From assembly GCF_001439735.1 (NCBI RefSeq), contig NZ_JYLN01000005.1, forward strand, positions 310,001 to 374,000: a stretch of 64,000 bases of DNA, given 5' to 3'. This DNA is from Pseudomonas paralactis (GTDB lineage: Bacteria > Pseudomonadota > Gammaproteobacteria > Pseudomonadales > Pseudomonadaceae). Numbering within the stretch: position 1 is the first letter of the stretch; the number at the start of each line of letters is the position of its first letter. A program made the translations under genes and the position numbers. The notes under the pieces are model-generated. The model was not told where the DNA came from and ran no database searches. It was given only the letters and a program-made list of their open reading frames with translations. Positions 37,449 to 46,909 of this stretch are shown piece by piece.

Positions 37449-39173
37449 ATGAAATACCAACCTTTCAGCCGTACCCTGATCGCCACCGCGTTGGTGTTGA
37501 CGGTCAACGGTGTACAAGCCGCGTCCCAGGCCCCGGTGGCCGGTGAAAATGGCATGGTGGTGACGGCCCAGCATCTGGCCACCCATGTCGGCGTGGATGT
37601 GCTCAAGGCCGGCGGTAACGCAGTGGATGCAGCCGTTGCCGTTGGCTACGCGCTGGCGGTGGTGTACCCGGCGGCGGGCAACCTCGGGGGTGGCGGCTTC
37701 ATGACCGTGCAGCTGGCGGACGGGCGCAAGACCTTCCTCGACTTCCGCGAAAAAGCCCCATTGGCGGCCACGGCCGACATGTATCTGGACAAGGCCGGCA
37801 ACGTGGTCGAGGGCCTCAGCGCCAAAGGCCATTTGGCGGTCGGCGTGCCGGGCACCGTTTCCGGCATGGAATTGGCCCTGAGCAAATACGGCACTCTCAA
37901 GCGTGCCCAGGTGATTGCCCCGGCGATCAAACTCGCGGAAAACGGCTTCGAGTTGGAGCAGGGCGATATCGACCTGCTGCACACGGCCACCGGCGAATTC
38001 GAGAAAGACCAGGATTTGCGCGGGATCTTCCTGCACAACGGCCAACCCTTGCAGGTGGGCCACAAGCTGGTACAGAAAGACCTGGCCAAGACCCTCAAGG
38101 AAATCTCTGCCAAGGGCAGCGACGGTTTCTATAAAGGTTGGGTGGCCAAGGCCCTGGTGGATTCCAGCCAGGCCGGCAATGGCATCATCACCCAGGCGGA
38201 TCTGGACAAGTACAAGACCCGCGAACTGGCGCCCATCGAGTGCGATTACCGTGGCTACCATGTGGTCTCGGCGCCGCCACCCAGTTCGGGCGGCGTGGTG
38301 ATCTGCCAGATTATGAACATCCTCGAAGGCTACCCGATGGCCGACCTCGGTTATCACTCGGCCCAGGGCTTGCACTACCAGATTGAAGCGATGCGCCATG
38401 CCTACGTGGACCGCAACAGCTACCTCGGCGATCCGGATTTCGTGAAGAACCCCATCGAGCATCTGCTGGACAAGAACTACGCCACCCAGCTGCGTGCCGC
38501 CATCGAGCCGCAAAAGGCCGGTGATTCCCAGGCGATCAAACCGGGCGTGTCGCCCCATGAAGGCAACAACACCACTCACTATTCAATCGTCGACAAATGG
38601 GGCAACGCGGTCTCGGTGACCTACACCCTCAACGATTGGTTTGGTGCCGGGGTGATGGCGAGCAAGACCGGGGTGATTTTGAACGATGAAATGGACGACT
38701 TCACCGTCAAGGTTGGCGTGCCGAACATGTACGGCCTGGTCCAGGGTGAAGCCAACGCCATCGCACCGGGCAAGGCGCCGCTGTCGTCGATGAGCCCGAC
38801 CATCGTCACCAAGGACGGCAAGGCGGTGATGGTAGTCGGCACGCCGGGCGGCAGTCGCATCATCACGGCGACCTTGCTGACCATCCTGAATGTGATCGAC
38901 TACAAGATGAATATCCAGGAAGCGGTGGACGCGCCACGCTTCCATCAGCAATGGATGCCCGAGACCACCAACCTTGAGACGTTCGCCGTCAGCCCGGACA
39001 CCCAGAAGATCCTGGAAAGCTGGGGCCATAAGTTTGCAGGTCCCCAAGATGCCAACCATTTGGCCGCGATCCTGGTCGGTGCGCCTTCTCTGGATGGCAA
39101 GCCGGTGGGTAACAACCGCTTCTATGGGGCCAATGACCCACGGCGCAATACGGGGTTGTCGTTGGGTTACTAA
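37449..39173 (+). CDS. ggt: Gamma-glutamyltransferase (periplasmic)
   Basis: A 574-residue Ntn-hydrolase precursor. It has a signal peptide (LIATALVLTVNGVQAASQ), the large-subunit start VVTAQHLATHVGVDVLKAGG, and the autocleavage site where Thr of NNTTHYSIVDKWGN (about residue 375) becomes the N-terminal nucleophile of the small subunit. PGGSRIITA is the conserved small-subunit stretch. It hydrolyses glutathione and gamma-glutamyl compounds in the periplasm. Confidence 0.96.
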   Translation: MKYQPFSRTLIATALVLTVNGVQAASQAPVAGENGMVVTAQHLATHVGVDVLKAGGNAVDAAVAVGYALAVVYPAAGNLGGGGFMTVQLADGRKTFLDFREKAPLAATADMYLDKAGNVVEGLSAKGHLAVGVPGTVSGMELALSKYGTLKRAQVIAPAIKLAENGFELEQGDIDLLHTATGEFEKDQDLRGIFLHNGQPLQVGHKLVQKDLAKTLKEISAKGSDGFYKGWVAKALVDSSQAGNGIITQADLDKYKTRELAPIECDYRGYHVVSAPPPSSGGVVICQIMNILEGYPMADLGYHSAQGLHYQIEAMRHAYVDRNSYLGDPDFVKNPIEHLLDKNYATQLRAAIEPQKAGDSQAIKPGVSPHEGNNTTHYSIVDKWGNAVSVTYTLNDWFGAGVMASKTGVILNDEMDDFTVKVGVPNMYGLVQGEANAIAPGKAPLSSMSPTIVTKDGKAVMVVGTPGGSRIITATLLTILNVIDYKMNIQEAVDAPRFHQQWMPETTNLETFAVSPDTQKILESWGHKFAGPQDANHLAAILVGAPSLDGKPVGNNRFYGANDPRRNTGLSLGY

Positions 39174-39193
39174 AGCCTGGTACGGTAAAAAAT

Positions 39194-39281
39194 GTGGGAG
39201 CGGGCTTGCCCGCGAAAGCGGTGGGTCAGTCTATGCATGTGCTAGCTGATACAGAGCATTCGCGGGCAAGCCCGCTCCCAC
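39194..39281. repeat. REP pair, GTGGGAGC type
   Basis: GTGGGAGCGGGCTTGCCCGCG and its complement CGCGGGCAAGCCCGCTCCCAC are perfect inverted units about 45 bases apart. It lies between the convergent ggt and NadR-like genes. Confidence 0.92.
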
Positions 39282-39293
39282 AGGGGAAGTGTG

Positions 39294-39818
39294 TCAGCGC
39301 TTGAGCAACTGCTCTACTGCGGAAAATGCCGCCTGGCGACGCTGCTCCCAATCCCCGCGAATCACCACCACCGGCTGTTGATGCTCTTGCATCCACTCCA
39401 GGCTGGCCTGGAAAAACGCCCGGCGATCGGCCAGTTCAGGCTGGCAGCGCTGGCCGTCGGCGCTCCATTCCACGTCCTCGGGGGACAGCAGCAGGTGCAG
39501 GTCGTAATGCCGGGCGAGCAGCTCGTCATCAAGCCAGCCGGGATAGTCGCCAAACAGGGTCTGGCTCCAGAGCTTGTTAGTCAGCAGGTGGGTGTCGAGG
39601 ATCAGCAGCGCGGGGCATTTGGCGCGGGCGGCATCCTCCCAGGCTAACTGGCCTTGGGCGATGGCGGGGATATCCGCCAGGCTCGTGTCACGCTGATGGT
39701 GATCGATGAAATGCCGCACGTATTCACCCACCATCAACCCGCCGAAGTGCGCGTGCAGCTGCGCAGCCAGCCAGCTTTTGCCGCTGGATTCGGGGCCTGC
39801 CAGTACCACCACCTTCAT
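39294..39818 (-). CDS. NadR-type nicotinamide riboside kinase (ATPase)
   Basis: A 174-residue P-loop kinase: Walker A GPESSGKS at the N-terminus, then VGEYVRHF, LILDTHLLTNKLW and DGQRCQPELADRRAF. It matches the ribosylnicotinamide kinase domain of NadR but lacks the HTH and NMN adenylyltransferase domains of E. coli NadR. Its ATG overlaps the stop of pnuC (ATGA). Together they import nicotinamide riboside and trap it by phosphorylation. Confidence 0.88.
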   Translation of the reverse strand: MKVVVLAGPESSGKSWLAAQLHAHFGGLMVGEYVRHFIDHHQRDTSLADIPAIAQGQLAWEDAARAKCPALLILDTHLLTNKLWSQTLFGDYPGWLDDELLARHYDLHLLLSPEDVEWSADGQRCQPELADRRAFFQASLEWMQEHQQPVVVIRGDWEQRRQAAFSAVEQLLKR

Positions 39819-40378
39819 GCGTGCAACGCCGGGTCGGCGCGCCATTCGCGCCAGCCTTGTACGGCAATCACGGTAAACAATGCATAGAGCGCGGCGGTGA
39901 GGTAGAGGCCTTTGTAGAGGAAAAGGCCGACAAAAATCACGTCAACGACAATCCAGAGCGCCCAGCACTGCACGCGTTTTTGCGCCATCCACATCTGCGC
40001 CACCAGGCTGAAACCGGTGAGGGCCGCGTCGAGCCAGGGCTGGGCGGCGTCGGTCCAGTGGGCCATGGCGGCGCCAAGCAACAGGCTGCCGACCGCGCCC
40101 GCCGCCAGGCTGGCCATGATCGCAGGCGCCCGCAAGCTGGTGACCTGACGGCCCTGTTTTACCTCGCCGGCACGGGTCCATTGCCACCAGCCATACACTT
40201 GCAAGGCGGCGTAGACCACTTGCAGCAGCATGTCGGAGTAGAGCTTGACCTCGAAAAACACCCAGGTATAGAGCAGCACCATCACCAGGCCGATGGGCCA
40301 GCACCAAGGGTTTTGTTTGACCGTCAGCCACACAGCGATCACCCCCAGGGCGGCGGCGAACAGTTCAAGCCCGGACAT
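39815..40378 (-). CDS. pnuC: Nicotinamide riboside transporter PnuC
   Basis: A 187-residue membrane protein with seven spans and the PnuC motifs KQNPWCWPIGL, LYSDMLLQVVYAALQVYGWW and WALWIVVDVIF. The ATG (MSGLELFAAALG) is chosen for topology; the frame is open further upstream. It overlaps the kinase gene by four bases, so transport and phosphorylation are co-translated. Confidence 0.93.
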   Translation of the reverse strand: MSGLELFAAALGVIAVWLTVKQNPWCWPIGLVMVLLYTWVFFEVKLYSDMLLQVVYAALQVYGWWQWTRAGEVKQGRQVTSLRAPAIMASLAAGAVGSLLLGAAMAHWTDAAQPWLDAALTGFSLVAQMWMAQKRVQCWALWIVVDVIFVGLFLYKGLYLTAALYALFTVIAVQGWREWRADPALHA

Positions 40379-40455
40379 GGTGGATCCTTGGGAGAGTGGG
40401 AGAGGGCGGTGATTGTACCCAGAGCTCACCGATCCTCAAAACACAGCAATACAAA

Positions 40456-40609
40456 TGTGGGAGGGGGCTTGCGCCATGCCCTGTGTAGGAGCGAGCTTGC
40501 TCGCGAAAAAACCAGAGGCGCCGCGCTTACTCAGGAAGCACGCGTTACCGTTGACGTTTTTCGCGAGCAAGCTCGCTCCTACATGAGGCTAAGCAAGCCC
40601 CCTCCTACA
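40456..40609. repeat. REPIN nested inside another REP
   Basis: An outer pair TGTGGGAGGGGGCTTGC (left) and GCAAGCCCCCTCCTACA (right) encloses a complete GTAGGAGCGAG-type REPIN at 40485-40582 with reverse spacer. The REPIN appears to have entered an older palindrome. It lies between pnuC and the chemoreceptor gene. Confidence 0.85.
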
Positions 40610-40621
40610 ATTTGCCCAGTG

Positions 40622-42256
40622 CTAGATTCTGAACTGACGCAACAGCCCGTCAAGCTGTTCACTCAAGCCCCGCAACTGCGCACTCGCTACGCTGGATTGC
40701 TCCGCCGCCAGCGCTGTGCTGTGGGACAACCCGGCCGCCTGGGTGACGTTCTGGTTGATGTCTTCTACTACATGGGCCTGTTGCAGGGTGGCGCTGGCAA
40801 TCGACGCATTCAAACCGTTGAGGTTGTGCAGGGCCTGGCCGATAGCGGTGAGGCTGGCACCGGCCTGGCCGGCCTGTTCGATGGTCAGTTGCGAGGCGCT
40901 GTGGCTGTCGCTGATGACCTTGACCGCCGCTTCCGAGTGGCCTTGCAGGCGCTCGATCATTACCTGGATTTCGGCGGTGGATTTTTGCGTGCGCTGGGCC
41001 AGCAGGCGCACTTCATCGGCGACCACCGCAAACCCACGGCCTTGCTCACCCGCACGGGCGGCTTCGATGGCGGCGTTGAGGGCGAGCAAGTTGGTCTGGT
41101 CGGCGATGGAGCGGATCACTTCCAGTACCCCGCCGATTTGCGTGCTTTCGCTGGAGAGCGTGCGGATCACCTCCACGGCCTGGTTGATGGTGCTGGAGAG
41201 CTGATCGATCTGCTGCAAACTGCCGTCGATATTCACCTGGCCCTGTTGCGCCTGGGCCTGGGCATCGCGCATTTCGCTGGCTGCGTGCTCGGCGTTCTTG
41301 GCCACGTCCTGCACGCCGTAGGTGACTTCGTTGATGGCGGTGGCCACCAGTTCCATCTGCTGCGATTGCTGCTGGCTGCGGTCGTGGGCCTGGCTGGCGT
41401 TGTGGCCCAACTCGGTGGATGACTGGCCCAGTGCGTTCGCGCACGCCTGCAGTTGGCCGACCACCTGGCGCAACTTGGCGGTGAAGCCATTGAAGTGGCG
41501 GGCCAGTTGGGTGAGCTCATCGCTGCCGTGGGTGTCGAGGCTGCGGGTCAAGTCGCTTTCACCGCTGGCAATATTGCCCATGGCATTCACCGCCGCCTGC
41601 AACGGCTGCACGATACTGCGGGCGATCAGCACCACCAGCACGGCCATCATCAGCGCAATGCCCAGGCCGATCGCCGAGGCTTTCCATACCTGGGCTTTGA
41701 ACTCGGCCTGCACATCATCCACATAGACGCCGGAGCCGATAATCCAACCCCAGGGTTCGAACAGTTGGATATAGGAGGTTTTTTCCACCGGTGCGTCGGC
41801 GCCCGGTTTCGGCCAGCGATAGTTGACGATGCCGGCGCCCTTGGCCTTGGCCAGGATCACGAACTCATTGAACACGGCGAAACCATCCGGGTCACGAATC
41901 GCCGAGAGGTTCTGGCCATCGAGTTTGGGGTTGGCCGCGTGCATGATCATCACGGGGGTGAGGTCGTTGATCCAGAAATAGTCATCGTGATCGTAACGCA
42001 GGCCACGCACCGCGCTCAGGGCTTGCTGCTGCGCGGCGTCGCGGGTCAGTACCCCGGTTTTCTCCAGGTTCTGGTAATACGCGAGCACGCCGCTGGCGGT
42101 TTGCACCACGTGCTGGGTCTGCTGGCGTTTGGCCTGGTAAAGTTCGCCGTGGATTTGGTTCAGCATCAGCACCCCCAAGGCCAGCAGCATCAACACGGCG
42201 ACTATCAGGATCAGCCAAAGGCGGCGGCTGATCGACATGCTGCGCAAACTGTTCAT
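40622..42256 (-). CDS. Methyl-accepting chemotaxis protein with single Cache domain
   Basis: A 544-residue receptor. Span 1 is at about 12-32; a periplasmic single Cache (sCache_2) domain has [27 protein letters not shown] and [14 protein letters not shown]; span 2 is at about 190; HAMP follows; the signalling hairpin tip has [20 protein letters not shown]. sCache_2 receptors of Pseudomonas often sense small organic acids such as C2 or C3 carboxylates; the ligand here is not known. No C-terminal CheR pentapeptide. Confidence 0.94.
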   Translation of the reverse strand: MNSLRSMSISRRLWLILIVAVLMLLALGVLMLNQIHGELYQAKRQQTQHVVQTASGVLAYYQNLEKTGVLTRDAAQQQALSAVRGLRYDHDDYFWINDLTPVMIMHAANPKLDGQNLSAIRDPDGFAVFNEFVILAKAKGAGIVNYRWPKPGADAPVEKTSYIQLFEPWGWIIGSGVYVDDVQAEFKAQVWKASAIGLGIALMMAVLVVLIARSIVQPLQAAVNAMGNIASGESDLTRSLDTHGSDELTQLARHFNGFTAKLRQVVGQLQACANALGQSSTELGHNASQAHDRSQQQSQQMELVATAINEVTYGVQDVAKNAEHAASEMRDAQAQAQQGQVNIDGSLQQIDQLSSTINQAVEVIRTLSSESTQIGGVLEVIRSIADQTNLLALNAAIEAARAGEQGRGFAVVADEVRLLAQRTQKSTAEIQVMIERLQGHSEAAVKVISDSHSASQLTIEQAGQAGASLTAIGQALHNLNGLNASIASATLQQAHVVEDINQNVTQAAGLSHSTALAAEQSSVASAQLRGLSEQLDGLLRQFRI

Positions 42257-42483
42257 CGTCCTGTCACTCCATGCTCTTTATAATTGTGGTGCTGCTTCGA
42301 GATTTCCGGCGTGTCTGATAGGCTTTCGGCCCGGAATCGAAAAACCTGAGTACTGCCTGATTTTTCACGGAATTTTTGCAGACCGGCGTTGAGAATCAAC
42401 TGCGGGCGCTTGAGTGCGCTCGTCGTCAGTGAACTTTAAAAAAGACTAAGAGGCATGCCACGCGCATGACCTTTGGAGAGAGC

Positions 42484-43314
42484 ATGGATTTTTGGACCGC
42501 CATACAGGCATTGATTCTCGGCATCGTCGAGGGGCTGACGGAGTTCCTGCCGATCTCCAGCACTGGCCACCAGATCATCGTCGCCGACCTGATCAATTTC
42601 GGCGGCGAGCGTTTCGAAGCCTTCAATATCATTATCCAGCTGGGCGCGATCCTGGCGGTGGTCTGGGAGTTTCGCCGCAAGATCCTCGATGTGGTCATCG
42701 GCCTGCCGACCCAGCCCAAGGCCCGGCGCTTCACTGTCAACCTGATCATCGCTGTGTTGCCGGCGGTGGTACTGGGGGTGATTTTTGCCGACCTGATCAA
42801 GCACTACCTGTTCAACCCGATCACTGTAGCGACTGCCCTGGTGGTCGGTGGTGTGATCATGTTGTGGGCCGAGCGCCGTCAACATGCCGTGCGTGCTGAA
42901 ACGGTGGATGACATCACCTGGAAAGACGCCCTCAAGGTCGGCCTGGCCCAGTGCCTGGCGATGATCCCAGGCACTTCGCGCTCAGGTGCAACGATCATCG
43001 GCGGCCTGTTGTTCGGCCTGTCGCGCAAGACGGCTACCGAGTTTTCGTTCTTCCTGGCCATGCCGACCATGGTCGGGGCGGCGGTGTACTCGGGCTACAA
43101 GTACCGCGATTTGTTCCAGCCGGCGGACTTTCCAGTGTTCGCCATTGGCTTTGTCACTTCGTTCATCTTCGCAATGATCGCGGTCAAGGGCTTGCTCAAG
43201 TTCATCGCCAGCCACAGCTACGCGGTGTTTGCCTGGTACCGGATTGCCTTTGGCCTGGTCATCCTGGCGACCTGGCAATTCGGCTGGATCGACTGGACCG
43301 CGGTCAAGCCATGA
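42484..43314 (+). CDS. uppP: Undecaprenyl-diphosphatase UppP/BacA
   Basis: A 276-residue membrane enzyme that recycles the lipid carrier for peptidoglycan and O-antigen. It keeps both active-site motifs, [14 protein letters not shown] and [16 protein letters not shown] precedes the chosen ATG; an earlier ATG at 42466 lacks a site. Its stop overlaps the next gene's ATG (ATGA). Confidence 0.96.
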   Translation: MDFWTAIQALILGIVEGLTEFLPISSTGHQIIVADLINFGGERFEAFNIIIQLGAILAVVWEFRRKILDVVIGLPTQPKARRFTVNLIIAVLPAVVLGVIFADLIKHYLFNPITVATALVVGGVIMLWAERRQHAVRAETVDDITWKDALKVGLAQCLAMIPGTSRSGATIIGGLLFGLSRKTATEFSFFLAMPTMVGAAVYSGYKYRDLFQPADFPVFAIGFVTSFIFAMIAVKGLLKFIASHSYAVFAWYRIAFGLVILATWQFGWIDWTAVKP

Positions 43315-43694
43315 GCATTCAGCATCCGCGCCTGAAGGCGCTGATCTTTGTGCTGCTGTGTGCCGCGCCACTGCTGGGCTCGGCGCTGCTTTGGTATCGC
43401 GGGGAAACGGTGATCCCGTTGATGGCCTACGGCGTGGTCAGCGTGGTGGCGTTTTTCCTGTACTGGAGCGACAAGCGCAAGGCGCAGACCGAAGGCTGGC
43501 GCACCCCGGAAAACATTCTGCACGCGGTCGAGCTGGCAGGCGGTTGGCCGGGGGCGTTGATTGCCCAGCAGGTGTTTCGGCACAAGACGCGCAAGGTGTC
43601 TTACCAGGTGCTGTTCTGGGTGATCGTGCTGCTGCATCAGGTGTTCTGGCTGGACCAGCTGTTCCTCGGCGGTACGCTGCTTTCAATCCTCTAG
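43311..43694 (+). CDS. DUF1294 membrane protein
   Basis: A 127-residue protein with two N-terminal spans and the DUF1294 core [33 protein letters not shown] and [10 protein letters not shown]. Translationally coupled with uppP by a four-base overlap. Family function is unknown. Its last 12 bases overlap the convergent gene. Confidence 0.9.
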   Translation: MSIQHPRLKALIFVLLCAAPLLGSALLWYRGETVIPLMAYGVVSVVAFFLYWSDKRKAQTEGWRTPENILHAVELAGGWPGALIAQQVFRHKTRKVSYQVLFWVIVLLHQVFWLDQLFLGGTLLSIL

Positions 43695-44039
43695 CAACAA
43701 ACCGACCTGCGTGCGCTTGGGCAGTTTGCTCACCACCAGTTGGTGGGAGCGCTGCAACAAACCACGCAGCTCGTCGGCGCCCAGCGGGTAGGGCGTATTC
43801 ATGATGATCCACTGTGCCCGCGCCAGATACGGTGCGGGGTGGATGCCGGGGCGATCGACATGGCCCAGGAATAGTTCCTTGTCGACCTTGAACGCCAGCG
43901 ACTCGCCGCGCAGGTTCTGCAAGGCGAACATCTTGTTGCCGGCAATCGAGAACACCCGCACGCCGCCCCATTTATAGTCTTCGCGCGTACCGGGCAGGGC
44001 CAGGCAGAACGCGGCCACTTGTGCTTCGGTCATGCTCAT
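43683..44039 (-). CDS. MmcQ/YjbR family DNA-binding-like protein
   Basis: A 118-residue protein with the YjbR fold: ALPGTREDYKWGGVRVFSI, NKMFAL, FKVDKELF and AQWIIMNTPYPL. The family has a double-wing DNA-binding-like shape but no proven role. Its ATG overlaps the stop of the LysR gene, so both share a transcript. Confidence 0.9.
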   Translation of the reverse strand: MSMTEAQVAAFCLALPGTREDYKWGGVRVFSIAGNKMFALQNLRGESLAFKVDKELFLGHVDRPGIHPAPYLARAQWIIMNTPYPLGADELRGLLQRSHQLVVSKLPKRTQVGLLLED

Positions 44040-44944
44040 AACAGTCGATCTCCACAGCCTTTGAAGCCTTCCTCAAGGTAGTCGATCCACGCGCGGATGG
44101 CCGGCAGCACGCCGCGCCGATGCGGGTATACGGCCTGCAACCAGCCACCTGGCAATGACCACTGCGGCAGCAGTTGCACCAGGCGGCCGCTGGCCAGTTC
44201 TTCTTCGCAGTACATCATCGGCAGTACGGTGAAGCCGACGCCGAGCAAGGCGCTGGTCTTGCGCACGATAAAGTCCTCGATGCCCAGGCGAGCCTCCATG
44301 ACCAGTTCGTGAGCGTTACCCTGCGGGTCAATGATGCGCTGATGCACCATGCGATCCGCCTCCAGTGCGCCGAGTATGGGCAGTTGTTTGAGGTCTTCCA
44401 GGGTTTCGACCTGCCGATCACGCATAAAGCCGGGGCTGGCGACCAGCACGGTATGCGCCTGGCGCAGGCGTTTGGTCACCAGCAACGGGTCTTCATCACC
44501 CAGCTCGCGTACGCGCAACGCCACGTCAATGCCCTCGGCGACCAGATCGACGCGACGATTGACCAGGGTCATGTCCAGTTGCACTAACGGGTGTGCAGCA
44601 AGAAATCCAGCCACCAATTCCGGCAGAATCTGCTGGGCCAGGCCCACCGGGCAACTGACCCGCAGGCGCCCACGCGGCTCGCTGGACATGCTGGCCACGG
44701 CCTCGTCGGCCATCTCCGCTTCCAACAGCATGGCCTGGCAATGGCGCAAGTAACGCTCACCCACGGCGGTCAGGGTCAATTGCCGGGTGGTGCGCTGCAA
44801 CAGGCGCGCGCCCAGGCGTTCTTCGAGCTCGGCAATGCGCCGCGACAGCCTGGATTTGGGAATCCCCAGCAGCCGGCCCGCTGCGGCGAAACCGCCGGCT
44901 TCGACGACTTTGGCGAAATAGTAGAGATCGTTGAGGTCTTGCAT
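44036..44944 (-). CDS. LysR-family transcriptional regulator
   Basis: A 302-residue protein. HTH at 5-60 (AGGFAAAGRLLGIPKSRLSR, LEERLGARLLQRTTRQL), then the PBP2-type domain of the CrgA-like subgroup (GRLRVSCPVGLAQ). It diverges from the azoreductase gene 125 bases away and probably controls it, as AzoR neighbours often are. Confidence 0.94.
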   Translation of the reverse strand: MQDLNDLYYFAKVVEAGGFAAAGRLLGIPKSRLSRRIAELEERLGARLLQRTTRQLTLTAVGERYLRHCQAMLLEAEMADEAVASMSSEPRGRLRVSCPVGLAQQILPELVAGFLAAHPLVQLDMTLVNRRVDLVAEGIDVALRVRELGDEDPLLVTKRLRQAHTVLVASPGFMRDRQVETLEDLKQLPILGALEADRMVHQRIIDPQGNAHELVMEARLGIEDFIVRKTSALLGVGFTVLPMMYCEEELASGRLVQLLPQWSLPGGWLQAVYPHRRGVLPAIRAWIDYLEEGFKGCGDRLL

Positions 44945-45069
44945 GGTCGGCCTATTGTCCTGTCAGTGGGACAAACTATCGCATTTCAGATGACTTATCG
45001 ACTATTGGTTTCATGCGTAGCATCACCACCATCTGATCGCCACTGTCGATCCCACCTCGGAGATCCACC

Positions 45070-45681
45070 ATGAAACTGTTGCATATCGATTCCAGCATCC
45101 TCGGCGACAACTCCGCTTCCCGCCAACTCAGTGCCGGTGTGGTCAAGGCATGGCAAGCGGCTGAACCGGGCGTGCAGGTGACTTACCGTGACCTGGCCAG
45201 TGAAGGCATCAACCACTTCTCCGGCGCGACCCTGGGGGCACTGGGCACCGCGGCCGACTTGCGTGACGCCGCGCAACAGCACGAAGCTGAACTGAGTGCA
45301 TCGTCGCTGGCTGAATTCCTCGCCGCCGATGCCATCGTGGTCGGTGCGCCGATGTACAACTTCACCATTCCTACCCAGCTGAAAGCCTGGATCGACCGGA
45401 TCGCGGTCGCCGGCCAGACCTTTCGCTACACCGAAGCCGGCCCTGAAGGCCTGTGCGGTAACAAGAAGGTGATTATCGTGTCCACCGCCGGTGGTCTGCA
45501 CGCAGACCAGGCGTCTGGCGCCGCCCATGAAGGCTACTTGAAACTGCTGTTCGGCTTCCTCGGCATCACCAACATTGAAATCGTTCGCGCTGAAGGCCTG
45601 GCCTACGGTGATGAAGTGCGCAGCAAGGCCTTGAGCGATGCCAACGTGCGTATCAACCAACAGTTGTTCGCCGCGGCGTAA
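45070..45681 (+). CDS. azoR: FMN-dependent NADH-azoreductase
   Basis: A 203-residue flavodoxin-like enzyme. [18 protein letters not shown] binds the FMN phosphate, [18 protein letters not shown] holds the flavin loop, and STAGGLH follows. It reduces azo dyes and quinones by two electrons with NADH. Divergent from a LysR regulator. Confidence 0.95.
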   Translation: MKLLHIDSSILGDNSASRQLSAGVVKAWQAAEPGVQVTYRDLASEGINHFSGATLGALGTAADLRDAAQQHEAELSASSLAEFLAADAIVVGAPMYNFTIPTQLKAWIDRIAVAGQTFRYTEAGPEGLCGNKKVIIVSTAGGLHADQASGAAHEGYLKLLFGFLGITNIEIVRAEGLAYGDEVRSKALSDANVRINQQLFAAA

Positions 45682-45733
45682 GGCTTGTGTAAATTAAGCC
45701 GTTGCTCGGTTTCATTCTGAAGCCGGGCGCCTA

Positions 45734-45783
45734 AACTCTGTATTCTGATCGCCTGAGCGCGAGCGGAATACGGAGTTTTTTCG
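45734..45783 (+). terminator. Intrinsic terminator after azoR
   Basis: AACTCTGTATTC pairs with GAATACGGAGTT (one G-U wobble) around a 20-base loop and is followed by TTTTTT. It ends transcription from azoR. Confidence 0.7.
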
Positions 45784-45871
45784 TTTGTGGCCCAGATTCT
45801 GCAGATATGGAGCCGATACCTGGACGTTTATTCGACATGCCGGTTCTTACGCAGCAAAGGTGGACATCCCC

Positions 45872-46909
45872 ATGATGCGTCTTAGTGCTGTTCTGGTTCT
45901 TTCGCTGCTTGGCGGCCTGATTTCAGTGCACGCCGCACCGGCACCGCACCCGCATTGGAGTGTGGGGTTTCATCGCATGAGTGTGCTTGACCCGCTGGAT
46001 TCGCAGCCGATGAAGGCCATCGCGTTTTACCCCTCCACCGATACCGAGCGCACCACGCCACTGGGCGCCTATCAGGTCGCGGCCAGTGAAGACGCCAAGG
46101 TCGCCATCGGCCGTTTTCCCATGCTGATGCTGTCGCATGGCAACACCGGCACGCCCCTGGCCTTGCACGATCTGGCGACCTCATTGGCGCGCAAGGGCTT
46201 TGTGGTGGTGGCGGTCCTGCACCCCGGCGACAACTATAAGGACCACAGCCGCCTGGGCACCGTGAGTAATCTATATGGCCGGCCAATCCAGATCTCCCAG
46301 GCGATCACCGCGACCCTTGCCGATCCGATGCTGTCGCCCTTCGTCGATGTCGATCAGATTGGTGTCATCGGTTATTCCGCCGGAGGTGAAACCGCGCTGA
46401 TCCTGGCGGGCGCCAAGCCGGATTTCGAGCGTCTGCGGCGATACTGCCAGCAACGCCCGCAGGACCGCGATGCCTGCACCACCAAGGGTGAGTTGGTGGT
46501 CGACCGTGACGACTTGCAGCCCCAGGCGGACCCACGCATCCATGCGCTGATGCTGATGGCGCCACTGAGCCTGATGTTTGGCCGCCACACCCTGGCTGAC
46601 GTGCACGTACCGGTATTGCTGTACAGCGGCGATGGCGACCAACTGGTAGCGGTGGACAAAAACGCCGCCGCCCTGGCGCGCAAACTGCCAGAGCCACCGG
46701 ACTTCAAGTTGCTGGCCGGGGCAGGGCACTTTGTATTCATGGCCCCGTGCGACAGTGATCAGTTGGCGACAATGCCGGGCATCTGCACTGATGCCGATGG
46801 CGTCGATCGCGAAGGGATTCACCGCGATATGGTCTCCGAGGCCGGGCGCTTTTTCAGCCGCACCCTCGGTGAGGCAACGCGTGCCGGCCTGCAAACGGCT
46901 GATCAGTAG
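45872..46909 (+). CDS. Exported alpha/beta hydrolase, dienelactone hydrolase/PAF-acetylhydrolase-like
   Basis: A 345-residue protein with a signal peptide (MRLSAVLVLSLLGGLISVHA) and an alpha/beta hydrolase domain: SHGNTGTPLALHDLATSLAR, the nucleophile Ser in GVIGYSAGGETAL, an Asp in YSGDGDQLVAV and the His in AGAGHFVFMAP. Such proteins are esterases of unknown substrate. The ATG pair at 45872/45875 was chosen for the signal peptide; the open frame reaches 45785. It converges on the MFS gene with a seven-base overlap. Confidence 0.87.
   Translation: MMRLSAVLVLSLLGGLISVHAAPAPHPHWSVGFHRMSVLDPLDSQPMKAIAFYPSTDTERTTPLGAYQVAASEDAKVAIGRFPMLMLSHGNTGTPLALHDLATSLARKGFVVVAVLHPGDNYKDHSRLGTVSNLYGRPIQISQAITATLADPMLSPFVDVDQIGVIGYSAGGETALILAGAKPDFERLRRYCQQRPQDRDACTTKGELVVDRDDLQPQADPRIHALMLMAPLSLMFGRHTLADVHVPVLLYSGDGDQLVAVDKNAAALARKLPEPPDFKLLAGAGHFVFMAPCDSDQLATMPGICTDADGVDREGIHRDMVSEAGRFFSRTLGEATRAGLQTADQ

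Noticed and set aside
39821..41422. Plus-strand frame of 533 codons opposite pnuC and the chemoreceptor
   Set aside because: It crosses two real genes and the nested REP; no family resemblance.
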